This document shows positions 27,401 to 42,400 of a stretch of DNA of 64,000 bases, piece by piece. The first letter of the stretch is position 1; the number at the start of each line of letters is the position of its first letter. The stretch is from the NCBI RefSeq assembly GCF_037975245.1, contig NC_092575.1, positions 4,521,501 through 4,585,500 on the forward strand, written 5' to 3'. The translations under genes were made by a program, and so were the position numbers. Under the pieces are notes generated by a model, which had not been told where the DNA came from, ran no database searches, and saw only the letters and a program-made list of their open reading frames with translations. The stretch is from Apostichopus japonicus. Lineage: Eukaryota > Echinodermata > Holothuroidea > Aspidochirotida > Stichopodidae.

Positions 27401-30400
27401 CGAGACTGTCCTGGAAAAACTACCCAAGCAGAGAAGCTCGACATTATTTTCCTTCGTTAGGCCTGGCCCTTAGAAAACTTTAAGTGGTATTTAACACATG
27501 TCTGTAAGGCTTAGCATATCATCGAAGACTACTCAAACAAAAATAATACCACTGAAGCAAAAGCTGAGAAATTCTGTTACGCATCATTAATGAATGCGCT
27601 GGCTAATGAACTGGACATGATTTGAGCCAATGGCTAAATGAGATTTTGAAAATTATGAAATCTGTCAATCAAAATTTATTTTAAAATTTTCTCGAAATTC
27701 GGCATCACAGTATTTTACGGACGACCTGCAGTGGAACATGTTTTTCGGTGATCAATGTGAAATTATGACGAAATTGAAAGCACAAAATGTCAATTTTATT
27801 AATTTTTATTAATGCAAAACTATTTTTCATCTCACTATTTGTACCTACCAGAAAACCCTTTCAACAGTCACATTCATTTTTGTGTTATACTTTTCACAAA
27901 ACACTCGAAACCAAAAGAAAAGGGACAAAAAATACTAAAATGTAAATCGCGTGCCAATTTCTAGATAAGATCAAACCTTATTTTGAACCCCTGTTAGAGT
28001 TCAGAATTATAACACTACTGAGAGTCCTCGGCAGATCAAGTTACTACTTGGCCATTTTCAAAATTCTATTCCATAAAGTGGCGAGACGAACTCGTCTTTT
28101 CCTCGCTTTTATCTACAGATAAATACCCTCCTTCATTTCTTTTTTGTAACTTTGTTTCTTGTTTTTTACTCAAGAAATTCAAGGAAATTTTGTGAAATAT
28201 ATTCCAATTTGGTACTTATTCAACATTTCAGGATTCCTCAAATCAGTGAGTCATCTCTTCAATGGATCACATCATCTTCTAGAGGGGTGAGGGAGGGTAC
28301 AGGATGGAATTTTGGTAACATCCATGGTTACCTAGTACTGCATAATGTACCAATTTCCCCCCCTGTCTCCCCCACCCCCCCTGTCCTCTTCAGGTCATTG
28401 TCCTCTTCTTTCCAAGTCCAACATTCAGAAAGTTTCTGACATGATTCCGTGGTGAGATTTTTCTATCTAGATCTCCAATCTACCATGTAAACCATTATTG
28501 AGAATAGCGCAGGACAAAATCCAAAGTCTGTAACCTCTTCTTATATCTATCAATAACATCAATCACTGGTTAAGTATCCGTTTTTCATTCAGCAAGAAAC
28601 TTCCCACTCCCAACCCCCCCTGCCACTTCACTCCCCCCCCCAACCATGACAAACCATATCGGCTGTTGCTTGCTACAAGTACCAGTTGAAGCTTGCATTC
28701 AATATTTTTTTCCCCAGCTGTATTCTTTTGCATTCCAGCCACCTTTCATATTATTGACCTTATGGTCTGTTTGAATTTAAAAAAAAAACTCAACCAAGCA
28801 AATTAAAAACAACTGAAAAGCTGAACATATATCCCTGAGCCCCCAAAACCTACTATAAAATAAATTTTATTTTGAGACTAAAAGTGTAGGAAGAGAAAAT
28901 CCCCCCTCCCTCTTAGATTAGAGGAATCACATTTCAATAAATAGTGTGCATGAATTAAATGAACAAAATTGAACAAAATATAAAAACAGACAGCAAAAGT
29001 TTCTGACTGGGTGATTTTTATACTCAGGGAGGCCACATATAGTTTATTGCAACCCCTTGAATTATTAAAGCAAACCTTTGCTTTATTAAAACCAAAATTA
29101 CATATTTATATGAATTTCTCGACCATGCAATGTTTATCAGAGCTCTTCTATAATTAAGACTAGAGAAAAGACAAAAGCAATTTGAAAGATGTCTCCACAG
29201 TACAGAGAGCATGAAGGCTGTCAGCATAAGTTTAAAGTCTGTATGAATGTATACATAAACATCCAACATATACAGTAAAACTTCATAACTGTGCGGTATA
29301 CAATCAATTTTTTAATCTGTGACCCCAATTTCCACCTTCATCATCTTGGCACTACCCCCCCCTCCACCCCAGTGGCAGATGGTGTGTCCTGGGGAAGGGG
29401 TGTATGGTACAGAAGGAGGTTTTCTCCTTTTTGAGAGATTTGTGTATATGATGAAAGCTGCTTAACTGCAAAATGGTGTTTATATTGTACATTTTTCGAA
29501 GTGATATGTACATATTTTTTCCACCAGTTGATTCTTTCACACAAATATTGGGCAATTTTGTGTTTTCTTGTGAAGTTTTGGAAATTGTTGGCAACCCTAG
29601 ATATAATACGCAGCACGTATGGATAGGAAACAGAGGAATAAAGTAATAACAGGTGTGGTTGAGGAGTACAGACTAAATTGCTTAAATCTTTATAATTATT
29701 CAAATCAATCCAATGTTCTCCTCTCTCATGTTAAAACAGCAAATTCACTATCAAACGATGATGGTTTTACCTTGAGAACAAATGTATTGTCTTTGCCAGG
29801 AACTTCAAGGGGCGTTGCTTGTCGTACTTCATGGATGAGAAAACAGAAGATGCCATTCCTGGGTTTGGTGGACTGTTGAAGAAACAGAGGAAAATCATTG
29901 AAAGAGGATGGGTTATTACCAGAATTGCCACAAGTAACTACCGGCAGGATTGATATATATCCGTTTCAGTTGTTTCGATAGCCTGAGACAATTTCACCTC
30001 TAAAAATGATGAATACTTTCCTTGAGATTAGTCCTTTTTTTTTTACCTTTTTTTTTCCTTCATTAAGTGCTTTCATCATTCAGTAATTGACTTATTAAGT
30101 TACTTATTTATTCAATCACTCACTTATATATTTTATTGCTTTGGTAACAATAACAAGGACTGAGTTGTACCTTCCCATTGGATAACCCAATTTGTTATTT
30201 GGACTGTAAGCATAAGTTATAAAGTCCAGCTTTTCCTTAGTATGAGAGGCATATAGAACCAACTACAACTTTCTTAATAAAAACCAGACCTTCAGATAGC
30301 TGTAGGCCTTTAGCACCCCTAGAACACCCTCAGTTTTGTAACTAAATTTTGAATTGAAAACTCACACCTACGGAGGTAGTTCAAAGCGGAAGGAGGCCTC

Positions 30401-33400
30401 TCTCCCTCCAAAAATAATTTTAAAAAAATAGTACAGACTGCTATTTCCATACAATATACATCCCAATTCACAAATAAATTCTGTAAGACTTTTGTTTAGA
30501 GTGCTCACATATGTACATATGCATATTCATTGCCCAGAGCTACCAAGATGGACGACGAGCAAAGTCACTTTTTACTTGTTATCACTAATTTCCTGAGTCA
30601 ATCAGCTCCGCTGGAGTAGCAGGAAATGAAGATCTATTCGCCGGTGCTTCAGATTGAGATATTGTTGCAGGGAAGGCAACAGAAGCCAACACTGTATTTC
30701 TATATATATATATATACCCATAGGCTTTTATTTTGGTGATCATTCAAAACAAGGCATGACTGCATATCATAGACATCATTAAAACGCAATCTCCTTTTGC
30801 ACCACCTAGCGATGACGAGCTGATCGGTTGGTTACATGGGATAACTGGCAGCTTTTAGCATCGCTGCTAATTAGGTATAATCTTCACTTGTAGTGGAAGA
30901 TAATACTGTACCTTCAATATAGCTCATTGGGCTATTTATAGTATATAATGTGATCGATCAAATGATCAGCTTTTTCTGATAAATCAATCTTCACTGTTCG
31001 TTACCAGCTGCGAAGACTGAAACGAATGGGCTTAGATTTATGTATGAAAAGTAAAGCAGAGGATGAATATTTAACTCATTCTGAGATCTACATAGTTCCG
31101 GACATGTGTCCACAAACTGATTGGGAGGTCTACACAGACCTACACCTGGGAGGTCTACACCAGACATAAGGAGACCTACACAGCATTCACTGATTGGGAG
31201 ATCTACACAGCACCAGATGTATCCACATTCACTGATTAGTTCTAAATAGCACCGGACGTATCCACATTCACTGATAAGGAGACCTACACAGCACCAGACA
31301 TATCCACACTAACTGATATGGAGATCTACACAACACCGGACGTATCCACATTCACTGATTGAGAGGTCTACATAGCACCAGACATATCCACACTAATTGA
31401 TTGGGAAATCTACACAGCACCATACATATCCACACTAACTGATTGGGAGATCTACATACACCGGACGTATCCACATTCACTGATTGGGAGATATACACAA
31501 CACCGGATGTATCCACATTCACTGATTGGGAGGTCTACATAGCACCGGACATATCCACACTAATTGATTGGGAGATCTACAGCACCGGACATATCCACAT
31601 TCACTGATTGGGAGACATGCACAACACCGGACCTATCAAACTGTGAATACTGAGGTGGTTGCAGCATAACGTAGGATATGTAGCAAAGGATTATAAAGTT
31701 TGATAATTAATAGGTGACCTTTTTGAGTTTTACTAGCATTGTTACTAGATGAGGACTGAGCCATGACCTACCAGACACTCTTACCCCCCTACCTCCCAAC
31801 CCCACCACCCCCACTCCCCCCCCCCCCCCCACCCAGCATCCGTGCTCAGAATGTACAAAAGCTATCTCGGACTATTAAAGGACTTAATGTTAGATAAAAA
31901 TAACATCAGCAATCTCTCTTGGCAAGCTCCCAATGCTGTAGATACAATATCATCCATCTAGAAAATCCTGATATCCACCGAACAATTTATGCAACCCATT
32001 TTTGGGACCATCGACCTACGTCACCCCCAGGCATATCATAAAACAAACTGTTGCAAAACCAGGAAATTCTCTTTCAAATTCTGTGTTGTTTGAATTTTCT
32101 TGGCCTAGATGCACCCAAATTAGTTTAGACAGTGTGCAAATCTATCTAGTTACTGAAAATAACTTCCTAAAATAAGCTCTGTAGAGGAAGGACTGAGGTT
32201 GGCTTAATAAATAATGTGTCCTCTCTGACGTCAATAAGGATTGCTTCACAGTTGGGAGGCTAAATTGTTTTAAAAAAAAACATGACATTCTACTACAGCA
32301 GAAAGATACAACTTTTGTGGGTTATGTAATTGTATTTGGGACATTAGTTATAGGTACATAACTTGTGGTTGATGGAACAGAACCCCCTTCTCTTGCTACA
32401 ACCACAAGTATGTACTGCTTATAACTAATGGGCCCCCTTGTCCACGGTTATGCATTTCCAAGAAACATTACCTTGAACATTCCTCCTGATCATGTCACAT
32501 GTTTAAACAATAAACAAGGAAGAAACAGTACGTTTATCTAAAAATAAAGATGTGGAAGTTCTACATTTCTTTTAAAATTGGTTGCCAAAGTATCACAAGG
32601 AAATGAGACATGCCTATAAAATCTTGCCCATTAACTAGATGGGAAAGTAGCAAAATCACCCTACCTCTCTCCACCCCAACCCCACACATTAACCACTACT
32701 TCACAACCTCTCTCTGCTCGTCTCCAGTCTCCCTTCCCCCCATCATCCCATCCCTTTCTAACCTCCCTGACCCCTCCCCTTTCATCCCCAGTGTCAACCA
32801 GTCATTTTTTGCACTCCCACTCCTTTGCACTTTCTCACCCCCCTCAAACTTTCCTATCCCTCACCAACCCTTTTTAATTACGGTCGCCATGGTCGCATTG
32901 GCGACCACAATTCTCGGCTGGCGATGAGAATTTCTGGAAAAATTAATGCTAGTCGCCAGACCTATAATACTGTGGCGATCAGTTTTTGCAACTGAAAATT
33001 TTACCATGATGAATTTAAATTGTCACGAAACTGTTCAAAATTTTAAAATGACAAGTTAGAGTAGCTATATTATGTGATAAAATGAAATGAGATTTAATCT
33101 GTCTTACAATCTTTAAAAAGTTTAACTTACAAAACTGTCGATATTATGAAACAAACTACGTCGCCAAAGCCCCGTTTCTAGACTGCCTAACAATGAACAG
33201 CGTGCACTTTACGTACATCAGTTTACAACTGCATTGTTTAACCCTGGTAGGCTACATGTGCTGCAAATTTTACCAGGTACCTTGCCAAGCAAGTTGCAAC
33301 CCCCTGTCTAACACCTGTTTGTTAACATTTTTGGCACGTTTCCAAAAAAACATTTCATGGAGTAAACTATTTTGACTCCACTCTAGAATTAATTAGGTCA

Positions 33401-36400
33401 GTCAGTAAAGGATCGGTAAAGTTATGCGAAATATTATCTTAGACCTTCAAGAAAAGTAGGTAAATATCCCCGTAACATGAAGGTAAGTAAAAAAAACCTA
33501 AAGCCAACCGACTCATCCGCATGAACAAAACAATCTTTTCCCCATGATACACGAGGCACAGTCTATACCATACAGACATAGTACGATACCATGGCCCCGA
33601 TAGCTACGGTATGGCCATATTTATAAAAGTAAACCTTGCAATCCCATGTTTTAGGCCACTTGGCATGATTAACTAAATGCTAAATATTGTTTCCATGTCC
33701 TTGTAGAGAACGTCAACTTCGCAAAATACAATTATAGTTGTGTTTTTGTTGTTACGTGAAATCCGTAACCGACGAAGTGGTTAGGCTATTTACTATACTC
33801 TTAACTATGGTAGGATAATAATTTTTTCTTTTTTTGGGGAATTCTAGAAAATACTTTCTTTCCCCCGCTTAACACCAGATGTGGTCTTATGGTTAATTCA
33901 TAAATGGGTGTACTAGGCCTTGTTTACATGACATTAGTTGCATTTAGCACGATATGCCAGTTTCGCGTGAATTTTTCGATAGTATTTTGCTCGATCTTTC
34001 GTAAAATTTGAAAGGTGTACCAACTTACTTTTCGTACACAATTGGTAATTTCTCTACTGATTTTCAGAGTTTTGTTCTCTATACAGTGAATGTAGTAGAG
34101 GACGGGTTTTAACGAAGTTCAAAAGTCAGTCAATGAAGTTGATAAACTTGATTTCTTTTCAACTTTCTTAACCATATGGAATGCTAGAATAACATTTACA
34201 CATAAAACGGAGAAAGGATAATTGCATTTTTTTCCCACATTTATTTCAAATTTCTTTCCCAAGAAGTTATCGTCATTGGTTCAATCCTCAAAAAATATCG
34301 TCTTGAAGAAAAATTATCACGATAATAATAATTTTCGATATATCGCCCAACCCTATTAGCCTATACGTCTTAATACGATTCTGTGCACGTACACATGTAC
34401 AGTCTAGTGCTACTCGATGTTGAGCCTAGGCCTAGTGTTTTTTGTAGTAATATTTAGCATATCAAAGTGGCGATCACATTTTCATTCTGGGCGACCAGAA
34501 TTTGGGAAAAATAAAGATCTAGTCGCCACAGGATTTTCCTCCTGGCGACCTCATTCACTGGGGAATTAAAAAGGGTTGTCCCTCACATTTCTCCAACCTC
34601 TCCCATCTCCTCATGTCTCTCTGCTCGTCTCCAGTCTTCCTTCCCCCCATCATCCCATCCCTTTCTAACCTCCCTGACCCCTCCCCTTTCATCCCCAGTG
34701 TCAACCAGTCATATTTTGCACCCCCACTGCTTTGCAGTTTCTCACCCAACTCAAACTTTCCTATCCCTCACATTTCCCCAACCTCTCCCATCTCCTCATG
34801 TCAGAAATAATACATGCAACAATTACCCAAAGAAAATTAACAATGGCCAGTCTAGCAAATAACTGGAAACAAGGGAAGCATGTGCACCATATATGTAACC
34901 AAAAATTAGTTCGGTTTTGTCGCCTTTTAAAAGCTAAACTAGTTTACAACAATAATATATCTATGATCTTCTCTCCCAGAATGAAAGCAGTCATTATGTT
35001 CATATAGTTGGCTCCTTTGTTTGGCCTCTAATTTAAAAACAAACAAAAACAAAATACAGCCTTCCCAGGTAGCACTTTACTATTTAAAGCCCACCTTTCC
35101 TTTGAGAAGACTGGAGATATCTGAAGTGTACTTTATCACGGGTGCGAAATAAGATTCGTGAATGGACGCTTCAGTGACCCTCGGTTGTCACCGAGGAGAA
35201 CCATCAAAGGTGGAGACGAGAAGCATTTCTTTCCGAACACAGTCAGGATTGTTGACTGTCTCTAGACCTACAGCAAGAGGCCATTGGCGTAAACATGAAA
35301 GCTCTGACAAATCTCTAATTTGTTCCTTTGACTTTCTGCGAATGTGTCCTAGTTCCTTTGGAAATGTATTAAAAAATTTGGGATTTAGCAAGATCGTAAT
35401 ATCGTTGAAAATATTGAAATGTTGACAGTTACAAATAAATCTGCAAGTAGTTTTTCAGAATCATTGCAATCAATTTTCTCCCTAGATCAGTACCCAACCT
35501 GGTTTCCACCAGGGCTAATGTTTGATTGTGGGTCCAGTCCTCCAGCAACAAACCCTTGCAAGGACTAGTCCTTCCCTTTCAAGAAAGCCAACCAGTACAA
35601 GTCTGCTGCCACTATCTATTGAGATGGTGAAAACTGAATTTTTTTTTTAGGAATCAGAATTGTCCATTAACTTGACCTCATTTGATCCCTCCCAGTACCC
35701 CGGACCTTAAAGTGCCTCACCCTCCCCTCCCCCTCCCAGATGTTAAAAGGTTACCATGTAAACATGCCTATGGATACGACAATGGTACATTAACCGTGAC
35801 AGGTAACAGATGGAGGGGGGTGGGGGGTAATAATAACAACTGTTAAAACTGTATCCCTTAAACTTTAATACTGGTTTGGGGAATTCACAAGCAGAGATAC
35901 TAACCTGTAAGAGAGGAGCAAAAGTACAAAATCCTCAAAACTACTAACTGGTTTGGATATTTACCAACTTATTCGCTTACCTGTCCCCTCACTCCACTGT
36001 GTCTGGAGTGACCTGGTAGCAATTTAGCACTAACACTCCCCCCCCCCTCGATCCATTCCCCCATCAATCCCCTCTCCCCAGTGACAGACCACTTCTGCTT
36101 CCTCCCCCTCCCCCAACCCCCATGGAAGAGAAAGAGTGAGGGGACAGTTAAGAGAACAGCGATGTAAATTTCACAGGAAATGTCATGACCAAATTTTGCA
36201 TATGTGTTTTAACAGATAATAGTTTAATGGAATGGAATTAACAAAGAGTGATGTATGAGGAAATCAAACAGCTTTGCACATAGGCTTTAGAGAAAAAAAT
36301 AAGTAACCGAATCTGTTAAGTTTGATTGCAACCTCACGACAAGTTCGACAACAGCCTATGGATTCTCCAACTAGTGACTTTAAATGGAAAGTATCTTATT

Positions 36401-39400
36401 TTTAAGTCTATTTATACTGTAAGATTAGACATGATTGTTAATTATTTCTAACATTTAATATATTAATTTTGACAAGGAAATAAATCACTCTCCAAAACTA
36501 CATTCATATCAAATCGTTAATTAAAAAAATATTAAATGCGTTTGTATATTATCCAATTAAGCTTGACCCCAATCTGTACTTTATAACTTTTGATTAAGTA
36601 TGTATGACTTCAGACTCCCAAGATTTCTAATTAGGTGAGTTAAAAGAGATGAAACAAAGGTTACTTCCTATTTCCAAACTTAGAGAGGGTCATTGAGGGG
36701 TGGGGGGGGGGGGTTGCACAGTACATGAATGATCCCAGTTGTTAGGTTTATAGGGTACACTGTAGATCAGAGTGGGTATGTAAAGGACACAGGAAAAGAG
36801 TGAAATTCCAGGCTACTATTAACATTATTGAGATTTTTCGGTCATGTAGCAAGACTCCAAGAGGACGCTCCAGCAAAGGTTGCTTTAAGAGAAGCACTGA
36901 GACATACTGCTAAACCAGTTGGAAGGCCCGTGACTACATTGCTTGGAAAAATAAAATCGCAATTCAAGGACATTAATATTAACAATTTCGAAGAAGCAAT
37001 AAACCTTGCGCAAGATCGTGATACGTGGCGGAGGTTAATCACTGAGCATGTCGGATAGACGAGACTCAACTTACTACTACTACTACTATTAACATTAATA
37101 CACATGTGTAGTTTAGGTAGATGGGAAAGTGCATTTAGAGATGGAGACAGGTAAGACGTATGTACGTACGTACATAGAACAAGCAGGGCAAGAGAAAGTG
37201 TAGTGTACATAGGCTGCTTATGTATGCTCTGCATACGGTTTTGCGCCGTACGTTAATTGTAACTTGTAACCTGCGGTAACCGTAGCAGCCCTTTTGCAGT
37301 CGAATCCCCTAATCATCAAAAAATCAAAAATCGACCGAATCGTACGTTTTAACAATTTTCCTGACAGCCACTGCTACTGTGCCTGTGCGTACAGTACCTC
37401 ACTAGATTTTACATTTCGAAACTCCTTAGCGAGTCAATCGCGTGACATATTTGGTCTCGAAAAGACATTATAATGGATTGCGTGCATCGACCCAAGCTAT
37501 GAATCATAATATTCATTGGTTCAATAAACCTCGCAATCACCCAGGTTCCATTAACAACTATAACGACAGCTCTGAGAGCTGGGAAATGATCTCAAATGTT
37601 CTGTCAGAAGGCAGACGAAAGGGGGATGGTCTCCAAAAATGGGGAATTAATATCTACATAATTTAATATCACGGAAATATTTGGTCTATGGGGGGAGAGG
37701 ATAACACTTCATGAAACTGCGTAACTCTTTTTTCCTTTTCTTTTTTTAACGCTGCGAAAAAATGAATCACACACTTGAGATTCTAATTATAGAAAATACT
37801 TTCAGGAAACTTAACACCTTTTACTTTCAAATTTTAGGCTTTCAATCAAACATTAAAATTTATCTTTGTAATGAAAAAAGGGAGTACATCTGAGCGATGG
37901 ATTCTGTGCATCTAGGACACAACACTATAGACCAGTCACATGTATGAAAGTTTCCATATGTACTGTGAAAAAAATACAGCTTGTTAGACTTTTCTATTTT
38001 AAACTTGAAGCCTTACTATAGCTATCATTCATTAATTAATGGTTGGATAGGTGTGTGTGGGAGGGAGGGAGGGAGGGGGGAGAATTTAATTGATCAAAAG
38101 TAACAGTGTGTCGGTTGTTTCGTTTTGAATTTTTATCAGGACTGACATAAGTTTCTACAGAAACATTGAACATGCTGTTTTGACCAAAGCAAAACAAAAA
38201 GTTGTGTCAAAAACGTGTCAAAACAAAAAGTGTCACTTTAGAACAATATAAAATCCAATCCAGGTGTTAACTTTTTAACTTCCTTGTAAAGATCCTGCAA
38301 TCATCAGCATTAAAGTTGCCCGACTGGAGTTTTAACGATTTAAAGAAACGATAGAAAGGAAAAGACAACTACATTCCACGTTAAATAAACACACACAAAA
38401 AACTCCTCCCTGTTAATGGTACATCACAAGTTCGCAACACAACGGAATGCCACAACTTGTTCGTTTTTGAAATTTACAAAGGAATGAAAGATACTTTACC
38501 TGTCTCTCCGATCCACATATATGCAATTCATTTATTACGCCTTGGAGATGGTTACGGAGACCGCAAAGAATGTTACCAGTTCTTAGGCTAGCGTAGATCC
38601 GAGTGCATATGAAAATTATAAAACTTACTGGTTTATATATTTACGAGTGACCCACTTACCTGTCTCCCCACAACCTATGCACCACATTCTACCGTGTCTA
38701 GTATTCCCTGGTAATCTTTTAACACTGTACACCCTCACTGACCCTATTGACCTCCTTCATTTTTTTACCCACAAAGTGTCTCACTGTGTTTTTCGGAGTT
38801 AGAAAAATTTTCGCGAAATTCGCCCGGAATACCTTGGATTTATACTCTAGAAGTTTCCTATCAGGACTTCTGTAAGTGGGGAACGAAGTAAATATGAGAC
38901 GCGTATGTAACTGAGGCGGTTGCAAAAGGAATTAAGCAAAATGCAACCCAATCTACTATACCTAGTCTTACCATATTAAACCAAACTTCTGCATCACTGC
39001 CCATTTTCCACTTCCTTCTGGAACTTAAATACCTACAAGCCACAAAATTACAATCAGAATGGATATGTATAGATCCTCCAGGAACTTGAGAAGCCATCAT
39101 TGGTTATATAAACCATGTAAGTACTAAGGAACCCCCTCCCCATCTGTCCCCCCCCCTCCCCAAATTTTTCTGGTTTGTGGGTTTTATGAGTGCTGATACT
39201 TACCAAGATCTCAAGTCTATTTATGTACTTTCCCTCTTCTACCTAGTCTACAAACTGGTAAGGTTTTAGCAATTGCACCCACCCTCCCACATCCCGGACT
39301 CCACTCACGCACTCAATCGTCCTCAAGGCTCTATCATTCGGGAAGGAAATTGATTTCACAAATTTCCCACAGAATCATCACGTTCCTGGTGTTTACACAT

Positions 39401-42400
39401 ATATACGTAGGGTGCAATATTATTCTATTTACATTTGCAATCCCCCCCCCCAGCAGGATGTGCACAATTCCTGTCACTCCCTACATGTTCTTTTCTTTCC
39501 CTAATTCCCCACTATCTCTCTCTTGATGCACTCATGAAAGGTAAATATTTTTAACAGTATATAAATTAAACCAGCCAATTTGTAAGCACTAAAACCAAAA
39601 TTTAAAATACTCTTTACAGTTCTCGTCCAATAACGTCTGTTATTGAGTCTCGAAATTTTTTCTCATTTAACAATGGAAAGTATACCGACGTGACATAATT
39701 TTGTGTTTACCGTTTGTTTTTTTCCGTTGTTTTTTGCTTTTCTTTTTTTCAAAACAAGTTTGAAAGAATCAAATGCCAATCTGCTCCCAAGGGATATTTA
39801 CAAGACAAGACAAAAGAAGCTATAGCCTTGTGGAGTTAAAACAAAAGACGACGAAAACAACAACAACAATGAGATAGGTCCCCTAGGGGGGTGCGCAACC
39901 CGGTAAGTGCGACTTCAGGTTGGAACTCACGTCGTGACTTGTTATCATCTTTGCTTGAGACTTGAAAGCTGAACCATTCACAGAGCTCAATATGCCAAAA
40001 GTCATCTAATGTGAAGTTTCCTGGTTAATTTCTTTAACCTTTGAAAACTTTAAACCCTGAAACACATCATTACACACAGTTTAATATCATATGATCACAG
40101 TACAGGTATACATTATGTTTCATTTTTCACGCACGCATACATGTGCAATGTTCCTGTTGGGAGAGAATGTCGATGGTGCTATTCATAGAGTTTCCATTTT
40201 TACTTACAAAATGGCACTGTTTGATTTGGATGAGAGAGCCAGAAGTAGGTTTACAGCAGAATAGTCTTGGGCATGGTAAAAGGAGAGTGCTTAAGTTGTG
40301 GGGAGACAGGTAAGCTAATTGAAGGCCAGTATTAACGACTGACAATCAAAGTACTTGTCTTCATGTCAAAGAGGCACACTTCCTACCTACCCAGCCTGCA
40401 ACTGCATACCCTTTGTTACTCTTCCTCCCAGTACTTGCTGGTTTGGATATCGCTGCGAGTGGCAACCATGGTATGGTGCTTTATGCTCTTTTACTGCACC
40501 CACCAACCATTGCACTCAGATCTTCTCCCATTAACCCCCCGCCTCCCCAACCCCCTTTCCCGCACTTCAAACAAGGCACCCGGAATAATTCTGGGCTAGG
40601 CTGCAGGGACCCCCTACCTTCACAACTCCTCTTTTGTCCGGTAAGTAACTTGGCCGAAAGGTATCCAACATGATAATCACAGACGAGCGGTAAACTTATT
40701 ACAACTTTTTAAGTCAATCGGATATTGTGTGAGGCAGAAACTGTGAAAGTAATTTATCTTATTTCGCTGCATTTTACGACTTCCTCTGAGGCCAAACTGG
40801 AGGTAATGCTTACAGGAAAGAGATGGCTTTAACTGAACTGCTGGCTTGAATCAATTTCTACTAATCGATGGATACTGTATACATGCCGAGCACAAATGTA
40901 CACAACAGCAACTTCAAACTCGGGGGGGGGGGGGGGGGCGGGTTGTCAACCGACAGAAGCAAAAACAATATATGTTTTCTTGAGCAGAGGAAGACTGCGG
41001 CTGGCATGATGTACAAACACTAGAACATGGGTTGTCAAAGAGGGGGGGGGGGTCATGACAGTAGGTACAAGGAAGCGGATATGTATAGATCCTTTGTTTG
41101 GGTATTTACGAAATGACGAAATGAAAGATTTCGGAAAGGAGAGGGTGATGACCCTTAGAAAGGGTCATTGGGGGGCGGCACAATGTAAGACCGTTACTAA
41201 TTTGTTGGCATGGTAGATCAGAGTGTGTATACAGGTATGTAGTAGGAGATGAATGAAGTAAATAGGTGGGTGCAGAGCAAATACATGTTTCCAAGCTGCC
41301 ATATTATCTCTAGAACTGGAGCGTCATATTTACAGGAGATGGTTAGGAGAGGAGTCATATGTAAATACTGTTTAAATGGCCATCAATTATGTTCTATTTA
41401 GTTAAATAATGGACACATGCTCCCACTTTTAAAAGGCAGTAAACTGCTGCGCAAACCTGTGGTATGAGTGCAGGGCTAGGTAGATGGGGAAAGCGTCATA
41501 GGCTAGAGGTAGATGGGGAAAAGTGTCATCGGCTAGGCAGATGGGAAAAGTGTGATAGGCTAGGTAGATGGGAAAAAGCGTGATAGGCTAGGTAGATGGG
41601 AAAAGTGTCAAAGGCTAGGTAGATGCAAAAAAGTGTCATAGACAAGTTAGATGGGGATTGTTTGATAGGCGAGGTAGATGGGAAAAGAGTCATAGGCTAG
41701 GTAGATGGGAACAGTGTGACAGGCTAGGAAGAGGCATGGGAAAAGTGTCATAGGATAGGTAGATGCGAAAGCAGAGGCAGAAAGTGTGATAGGCTAGGTA
41801 GATGGGGAGATGAGAGTCAAGACAGGTATGAGAGAAGCAACTTAATTACTAGACTTTCAACTTGCCCAGGGTATGGCTACAAAATCACAACTATAAACCA
41901 GAATATGAGTATGAATACGGAATAACTACAATCCTACTGTACTGCTTCCACCAACAGACCATGAAATAATTGAAACACATTTTATTGTCTAACCAGGCAG
42001 ATGCTACCCGTAACATTTACAGTAGCAGCTCCATGGTCTAACTCTACCATTCACAATACCTGAGGAGGAAGAGAGGAAGATAGGAGCTATAGTAGGACTC
42101 TTCAGAATACTCTTTAAATAGTTAAAAATTGCTACAAATTTGGGGACAATTCTGATGATCTTCAGAGTCTTTTTGGAGGCAACATAATTGGGAAAACACA
42201 GATGCTTTGATATAAAATCGAAAATAGAGAAAAACTCTAGCACAAGCTACTGAAAGTATATCGATCAACTCATACCAGTAAAATTAGTCTCCAATAGGAA
42301 GTGCGAAACTTCCTGAAAAGCACAACAAACTGAAAGGAACTTCATCTGAAGTTTCATATTTTCTTGCACCGAATTGTTCCTGCAGATTCAAAAGTCACGT

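Noticed and set aside
31080-31630. Possible CRISPR-like array
   Set aside because: Units are contiguous tandem copies without unique spacers, in a eukaryotic intron; it is a minisatellite.
36842-37234. 130-aa minus-strand open frame
   Set aside because: Antisense of the LINE fragment and its microsatellite tail.
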